64,000 bases of DNA from Variovorax paradoxus. Its GTDB lineage: Bacteria > Pseudomonadota > Gammaproteobacteria > Burkholderiales > Burkholderiaceae_C. The position numbers and the translations under genes are program-made. The notes beneath the pieces are model-generated. The model saw nothing but the letters and a program-made list of their open reading frames with translations. It was not told where the DNA came from and made no database searches. Numbering within the stretch: the first letter of the stretch is position 1; each line of letters starts with the position of its first letter. Location: assembly GCF_022009635.1 (NCBI RefSeq), contig NZ_CP091716.1, positions 2,433,001 through 2,497,000 on the forward strand, in the 5' to 3' direction. Positions 9,636-17,736 of this stretch are shown here, piece after piece.

Positions 9636-9931
9636 AGTGCCTGTTCGCCTTCGACCTCGCGGTCTGAGGCTGTGCGCTTCGCATTGCCGGTAGTCGTCCT
9701 CCCGTTCTCGGGTAGTCGCGACGCATCCCAGCCATGAGTCTTCGAGGATCACATGCTCTATTCAACGAATCTCACCAAGACCGAGTCCACGCGCGTGGGT
9801 ACACCTTCAAGCGGAATCCCCAGCCCACGAAGGCCTGGTATCAGGCCTCGCTGTTGGCGGCTCTCAGCCAAGCCGAGTGGCCCTCGCGCCGCAGCCGGAG
9901 TGGGGGGAAATGAACCAAGGGAGGATGCACC
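9636..9931 (+). other. Intergenic region with possible gene remnant
   Basis: A 296-base gap before copA. At 9753 there is an ATG with a good ribosome site (GAGGATCAC) starting a 60-residue frame of no recognisable content. The junction resembles that in front of 21011 (GAGGACTCCATG), which also follows an HKCGTCGACHA gene. I read it as a decayed copy of the 21011-type gene rather than a real CDS. No operator dyad is seen, so copAB may be read from the promoter of the 9249 gene. Confidence 0.3.
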
Positions 9932-11743
9932 ATGAAGCCACGGCAAAGCGGCGTCGATCGCCGTAAATTCTTGATGGACCTGGGCTCTCGCAGCGTGATC
10001 GGAGGATTGGCACTGCCGCCTTCACTGACCTGGGCTGCCGCTGCTGCGCCTATTGAACGCACGGAACTGCATGGGACTGAATTTGACCTTGAGATTGCAG
10101 AGACACCCGTCAACCTGACGGGACAGGCACGGATGGCGACAACGGTCAACGGGCAGATCCCGGCACCGACGCTCAGATGGCGCGAAGGCGACACGGTCAC
10201 ACTGCGCGTGACCAACCGACTACCTGTCGCAAGTTCAATCCATTGGCACGGCATCCTGGTCCCCGCGGAAATGGATGGCGTGCCGGGCTTGAGCTTCAAC
10301 GGCATCGCGCCCGGCGAGACCTTCGTCTATCGCTTTCCGGTCAAGCAGACCGGCACCTACTGGTATCACAGTCATTCCCGATTCCAGGAGCAAACGGGCC
10401 TGTACGGGCCTATCGTGATCGACGCCCGAGATGGCACTCGCTTCAGAACAGACCGCGAGCATGTGGTGCTGCTTTCGGACTGGACGGATGGCGTACCGGA
10501 AGAACTCTTCAGGAAGCTGAAGGTCATGAGCGGGTTCTTCAACTTCAACCAACCCACGCTTGGCGACTTCAAGCGAGACATCGCCGAGATGGGTCTTCAA
10601 GGGGCGCTAGAAAAGCGAAAGATGTGGAACCGCATGCGCATGGTCCCGACCGACCTCGGGGATCTCACCGGTACGACCGAACTGCGCAGCGCTGCACGCT
10701 ACCTTCTCAACGGCAAGACTGCCGATCACAACTGGACCGGCATCGTCAAATCTCGCGAGAAGGTGCGCCTGCGGTTCATCAACGGATCAGCCACGACCAT
10801 CTTCGACGTTCGCATACCGGGGCTGAAGATGAGCGTGGTCGCCGCGGACGGCCAGGACGTTCATCCCGTGACAGTGGATGAGTTTCGGATCTCTGTGGCC
10901 GAGACATATGACGTGATTGTTGAGCCGTCCGACGACAAGGCCTATACCCTCTTCGCCCAATCGATCGACCGGACCAATTTTGTGCGCGGCACGCTTGCGC
11001 CTCGCGTCGGAATGCAGGCTCCTGTCCCCGAGGTGGACAAGCCAAGCTGGCTGACGATGACCGACATGATGGGCGCCATGGGCTCGGTGGGAGCGATGGA
11101 TTCGGCCCAGGGCCCGGGCGGGATGGCCGGCATGCAGGAGATGGGGGATATGCAGGGCATGGACCATTCAAGCATGGCGGGAATGAATATGGGTGGCGAC
11201 GCGAAACCTGCAATGAAGCCACCCCGCGTGCGCCACGCCCGTACAGAGTACGGCCCGGGCGTGGACATGCACGTGGACATGCCGCGAACGAATCTCGATG
11301 ACCCAGGTATCAACCTTCGCAACAACGGTCGGCGAGTATTGACCTATGCCGACCTTCGCACGATCGGAGGACCGATCGACAGCCGTGAGCCCGGCCGCGA
11401 CGTCGAACTTCATCTCACCGGCAACATGGAGCGATTCATGTGGTCGTTCGATGGACAGAAGTTTTCCGAATCAAAGCCTGTGCACTTCCGTTTCGGCGAG
11501 CGGCTCCGATTGGTTCTTGTCAACGACACGATGATGAATCACCCGATTCATTTGCATGGAATGTGGGGCGAACTGGAATCTCCCACCGGCGAGTTTCTGG
11601 CTCGCAAGCACACGATCAATGTCCAGCCCGCGCAACGCGTGACCTACCGTGTGACCGCGGACGCCATGGGGCGTTGGGCTTATCACTGTCATCTGCTGTA
11701 CCACATGGAAGCGGGCATGTTTCGCGAGGTACACGTGTCATGA
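9932..11743 (+). CDS. copA: Periplasmic multicopper oxidase CopA (PcoA type)
   Basis: A 603-residue three-domain multicopper oxidase thought to oxidise Cu(I) to less toxic Cu(II) in the periplasm and to sequester copper. A twin-arginine signal (DRRKFLMDLGSRS) shows export after folding. All copper-site motifs are present: SIHWHG (about residue 104), YWYHSHS, HPIHLHGMWG and HCHLLYHMEAGM (about 585). A Met-rich insert (residues about 370-430, GGMAGMQEMGDMQGMDHSSM) matches the methionine segment of PcoA/CopA. GGGAGG lies at good spacing before the ATG. It overlaps copB by four bases (ATGA). Confidence 0.95.
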   Translation: MKPRQSGVDRRKFLMDLGSRSVIGGLALPPSLTWAAAAAPIERTELHGTEFDLEIAETPVNLTGQARMATTVNGQIPAPTLRWREGDTVTLRVTNRLPVASSIHWHGILVPAEMDGVPGLSFNGIAPGETFVYRFPVKQTGTYWYHSHSRFQEQTGLYGPIVIDARDGTRFRTDREHVVLLSDWTDGVPEELFRKLKVMSGFFNFNQPTLGDFKRDIAEMGLQGALEKRKMWNRMRMVPTDLGDLTGTTELRSAARYLLNGKTADHNWTGIVKSREKVRLRFINGSATTIFDVRIPGLKMSVVAADGQDVHPVTVDEFRISVAETYDVIVEPSDDKAYTLFAQSIDRTNFVRGTLAPRVGMQAPVPEVDKPSWLTMTDMMGAMGSVGAMDSAQGPGGMAGMQEMGDMQGMDHSSMAGMNMGGDAKPAMKPPRVRHARTEYGPGVDMHVDMPRTNLDDPGINLRNNGRRVLTYADLRTIGGPIDSREPGRDVELHLTGNMERFMWSFDGQKFSESKPVHFRFGERLRLVLVNDTMMNHPIHLHGMWGELESPTGEFLARKHTINVQPAQRVTYRVTADAMGRWAYHCHLLYHMEAGMFREVHVS

Positions 11744-12936
11744 ACCCGCTTCAGCTCAAACTCGCGCGCAGCAGCGTTGCAGTCGCAATCGCATCTTTTG
11801 TTCTCAGTTTCACTGTTTCTGCGATTGCCCAGAGCAATGCGTCCCAGCGCATGGACGACATGCCAGGGATGGGGGCGAACATGTCCGGTCCCAAGTCGAA
11901 GGAAGATGCATCCAACAAGGCTGCGCCGACGACACCGCCAAAAGAGCGAACCAAGAAGAAAAAGCCTCAATCCACCGCAGCGCCGATGGATCATGGACAG
12001 ATGCAAGGAATGCCCGGGATGAAAGGCGGCAGCTCCGACATGAAGGACATGCCCGGGATGAAAGGCGGCAGCTCCGACATGAAGGACATGCCCGGGATGA
12101 AGGGCGGCAGCTCCGACATGAAGGACATGCCCGGGATGAAGGGCGGCGGCTCCGACATGAAGGACATGCCCGGAATGAGTATGGGGTCCATGCCTGGCAT
12201 GGGTCCAATGCAAGGCGGCAGTCCCCCTCCCGACGCTCGCGATCCAGATGCTTATGCCAATGGAATGCCGAAGATGCCAATGTCCGGCATGGACATGGCG
12301 GACGACGAGCGCTACGGCAGGATCCTTGTCAACGAGTTGGAATACGCTAAGGCTAGAGATGCTCGTGGCCAAAACCTCAACCTCGAAGTCTGGTACGGGG
12401 GCGACTACAACAAGCTTTGGATCAAGGCCGAGGGCGAACGCCGCTCAGGCCGCCTGGACGCCTTTCGCACGGAGGCACTCTGGGACCATGCCATCGCCAC
12501 GTTCTGGAGCACTCAGTTGGGTGTGCGGCACGACAACGGGGGTGGCGGTCGCTCGCGCAGTTGGCTGGCCTTCGGTGTGCAAGGCCTTGCTCCGTACTGG
12601 TTCGAAACAGAAGCGACGGCCTATGTGGGCTCAGGCGGTGCGCTCGCCGCGCGCCTGGAACTGCGCTACGACCTGCTCCTGACGCAGAAATGGATTCTGC
12701 AACCCAAGCTCGAGACTAACTTCTATAGCAAGAACGATCCGCAGCGCGGCATTGGCTCGGGTCTGTCCGACATGGAACTGGGCGTGCGTCTGCGCTACGA
12801 GGTGACACGACAGTTCGCTCCCTACATTGGCGTGACTTGGTCGAAGAAATTCGGGAACACCGCCGCTTATGCACGACAGGCTGGTGAACGCGTTCGAGAC
12901 ACGCAGATCGTAGCCGGCGTGAGATTGTGGTTCTGA
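11740..12936 (+). CDS. copB: Outer-membrane copper resistance protein CopB
   Basis: A 398-residue outer-membrane protein of the CopB/PcoB family that works with CopA in copper sequestration. It starts with a signal peptide (cleaved near AIAQS), then a basic Lys/Pro linker. Residues about 91-142 are four near-identical 13-residue Met-rich repeats (MPGMKGGSSDMKD), followed by more GM/PM motifs. The C-terminal ~230 residues (NELEYAKARDARGQ onward) are the CopB beta-barrel, ending in Phe (AGVRLWF) as outer-membrane proteins do. Translational coupling to copA comes from the ATGA overlap. The methionine repeats are an expansion of the usual copper-binding leader. Confidence 0.93.
   Translation: MNPLQLKLARSSVAVAIASFVLSFTVSAIAQSNASQRMDDMPGMGANMSGPKSKEDASNKAAPTTPPKERTKKKKPQSTAAPMDHGQMQGMPGMKGGSSDMKDMPGMKGGSSDMKDMPGMKGGSSDMKDMPGMKGGGSDMKDMPGMSMGSMPGMGPMQGGSPPPDARDPDAYANGMPKMPMSGMDMADDERYGRILVNELEYAKARDARGQNLNLEVWYGGDYNKLWIKAEGERRSGRLDAFRTEALWDHAIATFWSTQLGVRHDNGGGGRSRSWLAFGVQGLAPYWFETEATAYVGSGGALAARLELRYDLLLTQKWILQPKLETNFYSKNDPQRGIGSGLSDMELGVRLRYEVTRQFAPYIGVTWSKKFGNTAAYARQAGERVRDTQIVAGVRLWF
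12010..12165 (+). repeat. Four 39-bp in-frame tandem repeats inside copB
   Basis: Four consecutive 39-base units (12010, 12049, 12088, 12127), each encoding MPGMKGGSSDMKD with one Ser-to-Gly change in the fourth. A partial fifth begins at 12166. Near identity at the DNA level implies recent slippage or recombination, and copy number probably varies between strains. Confidence 0.9.
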
Positions 12937-12948
12937 CTGGAGCACCAC

Positions 12949-13488
12949 ATGTCGAAACTGATCCCAACGATGCTTGCCGGGGCGGCGGCCGCGATCCTAG
13001 TCGCGTCTGCGGGCCTTGCCGGCTTTTGGTGGACGGGTGGATACAACGTCGCAGCGGACGAAGCGCACTCCCGGCCTGTCGCCTCTGCCCTGACTTCGAT
13101 GCGCGAGCGCTCGATCTCTGCGCGTGCGCAAGGAATCCCTGTGCCCGACCTCGACGCTCCGCAGATGGTTGCGGCGGGCGCGAGGCAGTACGCACAGATG
13201 TGCGTTCAATGCCACCTGGCCCCTGGCAAGGACGACTCCGATCTGCGCAAGGGGTTGAACCCGCAGCCGCCCAATCTTCACATGCATGGGGCTCATGACC
13301 CCGCGAGAGCATTCTGGGTAATTAAGCACGGCGTCAAGATGACCGGCATGCCGGCTTGGGGGTACACCCACGACGATGAGACTTTGTGGTCGATGGTGGC
13401 CTTCCTGCAGCGATTGCCAAAGCTTTCGCCGACAGAGTTCGAACAGCTCACTCGGCAGTCGCCCAGCACTCATCAGGAAGCGCAATGA
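12949..13488 (+). CDS. Membrane-anchored class I cytochrome c
   Basis: A 179-residue protein with an N-terminal hydrophobic helix (about 8-28, no clear cleavage site, so probably an anchor) and one heme-binding CVQCH at residue 85. The sequence around MTGMPAWG (about residue 130) supplies the likely axial Met. The fold matches small monoheme c-type cytochromes (Cytochrome_CBB3 class). It follows copB by 12 bases and so belongs to the copAB operon. A reasonable reading is that it carries electrons away from Cu(I) oxidation by CopA, which is inference from position. Confidence 0.85.
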   Translation: MSKLIPTMLAGAAAAILVASAGLAGFWWTGGYNVAADEAHSRPVASALTSMRERSISARAQGIPVPDLDAPQMVAAGARQYAQMCVQCHLAPGKDDSDLRKGLNPQPPNLHMHGAHDPARAFWVIKHGVKMTGMPAWGYTHDDETLWSMVAFLQRLPKLSPTEFEQLTRQSPSTHQEAQ

Positions 13489-13552
13489 CTTGGCCGCAGT
13501 CTCCTCTGGATACGCCGCGCGCAATTTGCTCTAGGCCATCGCGTGAGGATGG

Positions 13553-13568
13553 ATTACGCAACTGTAAT
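13553..13568. promoter_or_regulatory. Putative CopR operator (ATTAC-N6-GTAAT)
   Basis: ATTACGCAACTGTAAT has perfect 5-base arms with a 6-base spacer and lies 123 bases before the ATG at 13691. It matches the dyad next to copR (19849-19864) and the one at 9102-9117, so it probably controls the 13691 gene and perhaps the Csp gene behind it. Confidence 0.6.
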
Positions 13569-13690
13569 GCCCACGGTCGGCTTCCGCCAAAGGCGTTTCC
13601 TACAGTAAGAGCGGCAGCTGTCCTCACAGATACCTGAAAGGACGGATGTCCTATTCGCCGGGACACTGGCAATGACCAAAGGAGTTTTTT

Positions 13691-14029
13691 ATGAAAAGTC
13701 AGAACATGATCTCTCAACGCAAAACCTTCACTCTCAAGAGCACGCTCATCGGATTCGGTGCTGCGTTGCTGTTCTCGGGCGCCGCCATTGCGCAAAACCA
13801 CACGTCCGAGGCCGTCCCGCAGACGAACACGAAACCGCAGATCGCAGCCGAAGCGAAGAAGAATGCGAAGCCGACGGGGACCAAGCCGATCAAGGATGGC
13901 AGCACCGCCGAGGGCGAAGGTTCGGGCGTGAAGAAGACGACACGCCCCGAGGCCACGGGCCAGGGAAGAGCTGCCGCTCGCGAGGCGCGTCCGCACCGCG
14001 ATCCCGGTCAAGGTGGCACCCCGAAGTAA
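13691..14029 (+). CDS. Small secreted hypothetical protein (DGSTAEG family, copy 2)
   Basis: A 112-residue protein with a ribosome site (AAAGGAG) and a signal peptide with a long basic n-region (cleaved after AIA). The mature part is highly charged and Cys-free. It carries KDGSTAEGEGSGV and the C-terminal REARPHRDPGQGGTPK, both shared with the gene at 360-653. Having two diverged copies in one copper island, one of them behind a CopR-type dyad, points to a copper-induced periplasmic protein. No domain is recognised. Confidence 0.7.
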   Translation: MKSQNMISQRKTFTLKSTLIGFGAALLFSGAAIAQNHTSEAVPQTNTKPQIAAEAKKNAKPTGTKPIKDGSTAEGEGSGVKKTTRPEATGQGRAAAREARPHRDPGQGGTPK

Positions 14030-14167
14030 CCACCATGAAATCCAATGCTGTCGGACTTCGCAACGACCAAGGTCCTGGAGGGGGCGGCAGCAGACGGTTC
14101 AGGGATGTCGAGCCACGGCAGCCCATTTGTCGCCGGGTCACCGGCATTCACTTCAAAGGAGTCGACA

Positions 14168-14497
14168 ATGTCACATGAGAGCTATACCGCATGCATCGAA
14201 GCCTGCAACGGCTGCGCCACTGCCTGCAATCATTGCGCGTCCGCGTGCCTGAAAGAAGACAACGTCAAGATGATGGAAAGGTGCATCGCCCTTGACATCG
14301 ATTGCGCCGCCGCCTGCCAGTTTGCTGCGGCCGCAATGGCCCGCGGCAGTGAACATGCCAAGGCCATATGTGCACTGTGCGCGGACATCTGCGACGCATG
14401 CGGTGCAGAGTGCGAGAAGCACCAGATGGCTCACTGCAAGGCGTGCGCCAAGACCTGCAAGGAATGCGCCGCCGCATGCCGGGCCATGGCGCATTGA
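14168..14497 (+). CDS. Cytosolic four-helix-bundle copper-storage protein (Csp/DUF326)
   Basis: A 109-residue protein with 19 cysteines spaced every three or four residues along predicted helices (ACIEACNGCATACNHC, CALCADICDACGAEC). This is the hallmark of Csp proteins, which pack many Cu(I) ions inside a four-helix bundle. No signal peptide is present, so it is the cytosolic Csp3-like type. The ATG at 14168 follows AAAGGAG; the open frame upstream lacks family sequence. It stands alone downstream of the 13691 gene and would buffer cytosolic Cu(I) beside the CopZ/ATPase pair further on. Confidence 0.92.
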   Translation: MSHESYTACIEACNGCATACNHCASACLKEDNVKMMERCIALDIDCAAACQFAAAAMARGSEHAKAICALCADICDACGAECEKHQMAHCKACAKTCKECAAACRAMAH

Positions 14498-14575
14498 TGA
14501 TCACGAGACTTGCATAGCGGGCCGTGCGCTCCTCTCGAAGCGACGCGCGGCTCGCCCCGCCACCAAGGGTTTTGA

Positions 14576-15862
14576 TCACAACGAATAGGAGATCTCGCTC
14601 AGCGGCTTCAAGCCCGAGCCGAACCGTCCGATCGCTTCGCGATGCGTCCCCAGTTCGCTGTAGGGCAGATAACGGATGCCGAGCTCGGCGACGCGCGAAA
14701 ACGCCGGGCGGCGCAGCTGCAGCCGGACATCCTCGCGGCGTGCATCGGGCGCTACCAGGAACATCGAGACGCCCTTGCCCAGTTCGGTGCCCAGCGCGAG
14801 GTCCAGCATCCGCACGATGCCTGAGTAGATGGAGGTCGAGTGCTCCACCTCGAAAGCCGCTGCAATCTTCGAGCCGTCGGCCTCCACCCAGATCACATCG
14901 ATCAGGCGCACCGAGTCCAGGCCGGGCTGGGCGCCCGCAGGCAGCTGCGTCAGGCAACCGTCACCGAGCCGCCCGCCCGCATAGGCTCGGCCCTGATCGT
15001 TGGAGGCGATCCAGACGCCGTAGCCGAGTGCCTTGCCCAGGTCTCGCAGCCATCCCTGGATCTCGGTATGGGTCGCGTCGCTCTCGCGCTCTGCAGCCCA
15101 GCGCTTGTGGGCAGCGGCCGATTCCTCACGCACCTTCTCGAGGTCGGCCTCCCAGCCCTTAACGGCCGCGACGTCGTCGCTACGCGGCGGCGCCGTGTAC
15201 CGGCCCGAGCCGACATCGAAGAGCAACCCGGCCAGTGCTCCCATGTCGTTGGACAGCTGTTGACGGTGCTGTGTGTTCAGCCGGATGCAGCCCTCGCGCA
15301 TGGAAAGGTAGTGGTCCCACTTGCCGAGCTTGACGTTGCTGCCCATAACGGCGTTGTAGCCTTTCACGATCGCCGTGTTGAACGGCATCACGATCGTTGG
15401 ATGAACGAAGTACAGCAGGTTCGCCACAGCGGGCCCCAGGCCCTTGATCCGATGCGCGTCGATGCGGCGGATGGCCTCGACCACTTCCTCGGCGCTGTCG
15501 CAGCAGTCGCACGCATGCAGCAGCCGGGCGAAGGCACGCTGATTGGCGGCGTTCTCGTAAATGTCGGGGATGCGCAACTTCGGCTTCCAGAGAAACGCGT
15601 GGTCGGCGCCCTTGAAGATCTGGCGCTGCTCCGCCACAGAACCCACGACTGTTTCGAGCGAGGAGCCGCGAAACGCGCTGCCGAAAGTGCCGGCGTCGAT
15701 GTCCTTGACCACCTGGGCCAAGCCGCGGCGGATGGATCGGAAGTTTTTCAGCCTCTCTTCCCACAGAAACCACGAGTTGTAGGTGCTCAATGGATCGGTC
15801 TTCCAGTGACCGATGAGAACTTCAAGACCGATGGACATGGACAGGATGAGATGGGGGCGCAT
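14576..15862 (-). CDS. Predicted DNA-acting protein: HhH-like region plus restriction-nuclease-like C-terminus
   Basis: About 428 residues from ATG 15862; a GTG at 15886 is an alternative, and neither has a strong ribosome site. Around residues 145-170 is a helix-hairpin-helix-like stretch (HRIKGLGPAVANLLYFVHP) reminiscent of HhH-GPD glycosylases. A charged helical middle follows. The last ~120 residues contain IDVIWVEADG...AFEVEHSTSIYSG, a pattern seen in restriction-like PD-(D/E)XK folds that sense or cut DNA, although the canonical Lys appears replaced by Glu. It is alone on the minus strand, with the Fic gene divergent. A role in DNA restriction or repair is inferred; it has no obvious link to copper. 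Confidence 0.7.
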   Translation of the reverse strand: MRPHLILSMSIGLEVLIGHWKTDPLSTYNSWFLWEERLKNFRSIRRGLAQVVKDIDAGTFGSAFRGSSLETVVGSVAEQRQIFKGADHAFLWKPKLRIPDIYENAANQRAFARLLHACDCCDSAEEVVEAIRRIDAHRIKGLGPAVANLLYFVHPTIVMPFNTAIVKGYNAVMGSNVKLGKWDHYLSMREGCIRLNTQHRQQLSNDMGALAGLLFDVGSGRYTAPPRSDDVAAVKGWEADLEKVREESAAAHKRWAAERESDATHTEIQGWLRDLGKALGYGVWIASNDQGRAYAGGRLGDGCLTQLPAGAQPGLDSVRLIDVIWVEADGSKIAAAFEVEHSTSIYSGIVRMLDLALGTELGKGVSMFLVAPDARREDVRLQLRRPAFSRVAELGIRYLPYSELGTHREAIGRFGSGLKPLSEISYSL

Positions 15863-15946
15863 GGCGCGACGCTGCGATTGAAGCACGGGGCGCCGAAATC
15901 AGGCGCGACGCCTTCTCATAAATCTCTGGCATTCGAAAAGCAACTT

Positions 15947-16006
15947 AATCTAGCAATCAATATACAATGAAATCTAGCGCTCAAAGGGCATAAGAATCTA
16001 GCAATC
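15947..16006 (+). repeat. Three direct repeats AATCTAGC at exact 24-bp period
   Basis: AATCTAGC occurs at 15947, 15971 and 15995, each 24 bases apart. The first and third copies extend to AATCTAGCAATC. A degenerate copy (AATCTCTGGC) begins at 15921. The stretch is AT-rich against a GC-rich background and sits between the divergent genes at 15862 and 16049. The layout suggests cooperative binding of a regulator, possibly the AbiEi-like N-terminal domain of the Fic protein itself. Confidence 0.6.
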
Positions 16007-16048
16007 GAGCGCCATCGGCGCCTCCCACCGACTGTGCGAGCATGAAAC

Positions 16049-17692
16049 ATGGCAACCCATCCGACCTCGGTTTCGCGTAAAGCCACCCCTGCGCAGCGGC
16101 GGTTGGCCACGGCCCTGGAAGCGCTGCATGTGCTTCAGGCGCAGGGCCATGGCGTGTTCAACACGAGCCAGTTTTCCCGCACCGACCGCGAGGCGCTGCT
16201 CGCCGCGAGGTATCTCCAGCCGGTGATCCAGGGCTGGTACATGTCCGCCAGCCCTTCGGCCAAGGCCGGCGACACGACGCCCTGGATTGCTGGAATGAAG
16301 GACTTCATTGCCGCCTATTGCAACGCCAGGTTCGGCGCCGACTGGTGCGTATCGGCGGAGTACTCGCTGAAACTGCACGCCGGCACGACCTTGCTGCCCC
16401 AACAGGTTGTCATTCACTCGCCACTGGGCAAGAACGGCGTGTTGGACTTGCCGAACGGGTTCTCGCTGATGGACTATCAGGCGAGAGACTTTCCTGGGCC
16501 CGACCGACGCGACAGCGTCGGAAACATCCGCACGATGACGCTGGCCCAAGCTCTCTTGAAGGCGCCGGAGAACTTCTTCAGGGCTTCCGCCCAGGACGCG
16601 CAGGTCGCGCTGCTGTCCATCAGCGATGCATCGGAACTCAGCCGGCTGCTCGCCGAGGGCAACCACAGCACGATCGCCGGGCGGCTTGCCGGCGCGTTCC
16701 GGGCGGTGGGCCGAGGTGCGATCTCGGACGACATCCTGGGATTCATGCGCGCTTTGGGCAACCAGGTCACTGAATTCAATCCGTTCGAGATCCCGCCGAG
16801 GATTGTCCCGGGCGACCGCATCGAGTCTCCCTATGTCTCCAGACTGCGACTCATGTGGGCTTCGATGCGCGACGACGTGATGGGTGACTTCCCGCAGCAG
16901 GAGCCCGGGTCGCCGGGCGACGTCGACGCATTCATGCAGGCGGTCGAAGATGTCTATGTCACCGATGCCTACCATTCGCTGTCCATCGAAGGCTACAGAG
17001 TCACGCCGGAACTGATCCGTCGCGTGGCGGGCGGGGATTGGAACGAGGACATCCACGAGCAGGACCGGCAGTCCAGAGATGCGATGGCGGCGCACGGCTA
17101 CTGGCTGGCGCACAACGAGGTCAAAGTGTCCATCCGGAAGATCTTCAGCGGCGCAATCGCCGGTGATGTCCTCAAGGGCGATCATGGCGCCTGGTTTCGC
17201 GCGATGTTCGCGCCCAGCGTTACCGCTGGGCTTCTGGCGGCGACGGACCTGGCGGGCTACCGCGGGCATCAGGTCTACATTCGCAACGCGCAACATGTGC
17301 CACCGCCGCGCGAAGCCGTGCGCGAGATGATGCCCGTGCTCTTCGAACTGCTGCGCGACGAACGCTCGGCCGCGGTGCGCGCGGTGCTGGGTCACTTCAT
17401 GTTCGTCTTCATTCACCCGTACATGGACGGCAATGGCCGGCTCGGGCGCTTCATCATGAACACGATGCTGGCCTCGGGCGGCTTTCCCTGGACAGTACTG
17501 CGCCTCGAGGATCGCGATCGGTACATGGCGGCGCTGAATGCGGCAAGCGGCCAGGGTGACATCAAGCCGTTTGCGTCGTTCGTCGCCCAGAGTCTGGATG
17601 CGGCAAGGGACGCGCAGGCCGACCCGCTGCACGACGATGGCGCATTGGAGGCCAACATCGAAGAAGACGATCCGCAACGCCCGCGCGGTTGA
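16049..17692 (+). CDS. Fic-domain protein with AbiEi-like N-terminal region
   Basis: A 547-residue protein. Residues about 15-230 resemble AbiEi-type antitoxin/transcription-factor regions (winged-helix start followed by SAEYSLKLHAGTTLLPQQVVIHS). Residues about 290-500 form the Fic domain with the complete catalytic motif HPYMDGNGRLGR (about 455), as in AMP-transferases that modify target proteins. The helix before it contains SLSIEG (about 310), which fits the inhibitory (S/T)xxxE(G/N) motif, so activity is probably self-restrained. A toxin-antitoxin or defence role is likely. It follows 24-bp-spaced direct repeats that may be its operator. Confidence 0.88.
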   Translation: MATHPTSVSRKATPAQRRLATALEALHVLQAQGHGVFNTSQFSRTDREALLAARYLQPVIQGWYMSASPSAKAGDTTPWIAGMKDFIAAYCNARFGADWCVSAEYSLKLHAGTTLLPQQVVIHSPLGKNGVLDLPNGFSLMDYQARDFPGPDRRDSVGNIRTMTLAQALLKAPENFFRASAQDAQVALLSISDASELSRLLAEGNHSTIAGRLAGAFRAVGRGAISDDILGFMRALGNQVTEFNPFEIPPRIVPGDRIESPYVSRLRLMWASMRDDVMGDFPQQEPGSPGDVDAFMQAVEDVYVTDAYHSLSIEGYRVTPELIRRVAGGDWNEDIHEQDRQSRDAMAAHGYWLAHNEVKVSIRKIFSGAIAGDVLKGDHGAWFRAMFAPSVTAGLLAATDLAGYRGHQVYIRNAQHVPPPREAVREMMPVLFELLRDERSAAVRAVLGHFMFVFIHPYMDGNGRLGRFIMNTMLASGGFPWTVLRLEDRDRYMAALNAASGQGDIKPFASFVAQSLDAARDAQADPLHDDGALEANIEEDDPQRPRG

Positions 17693-17736
17693 GGGCTGCG
17701 GATGGCGCGTCAAAGCGGCGCGCGGCCCAGGTCGAA

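Noticed and set aside
9753..9935. 60-codon ORF with a good ribosome site before copA
   Set aside because: No signal peptide, low-complexity product, and it overlaps the copA start; more likely a decayed remnant.
12010..12180. CRISPR-like array of four 39-bp repeats
   Set aside because: Repeats are contiguous without spacers and encode an in-frame Met-rich peptide in copB.
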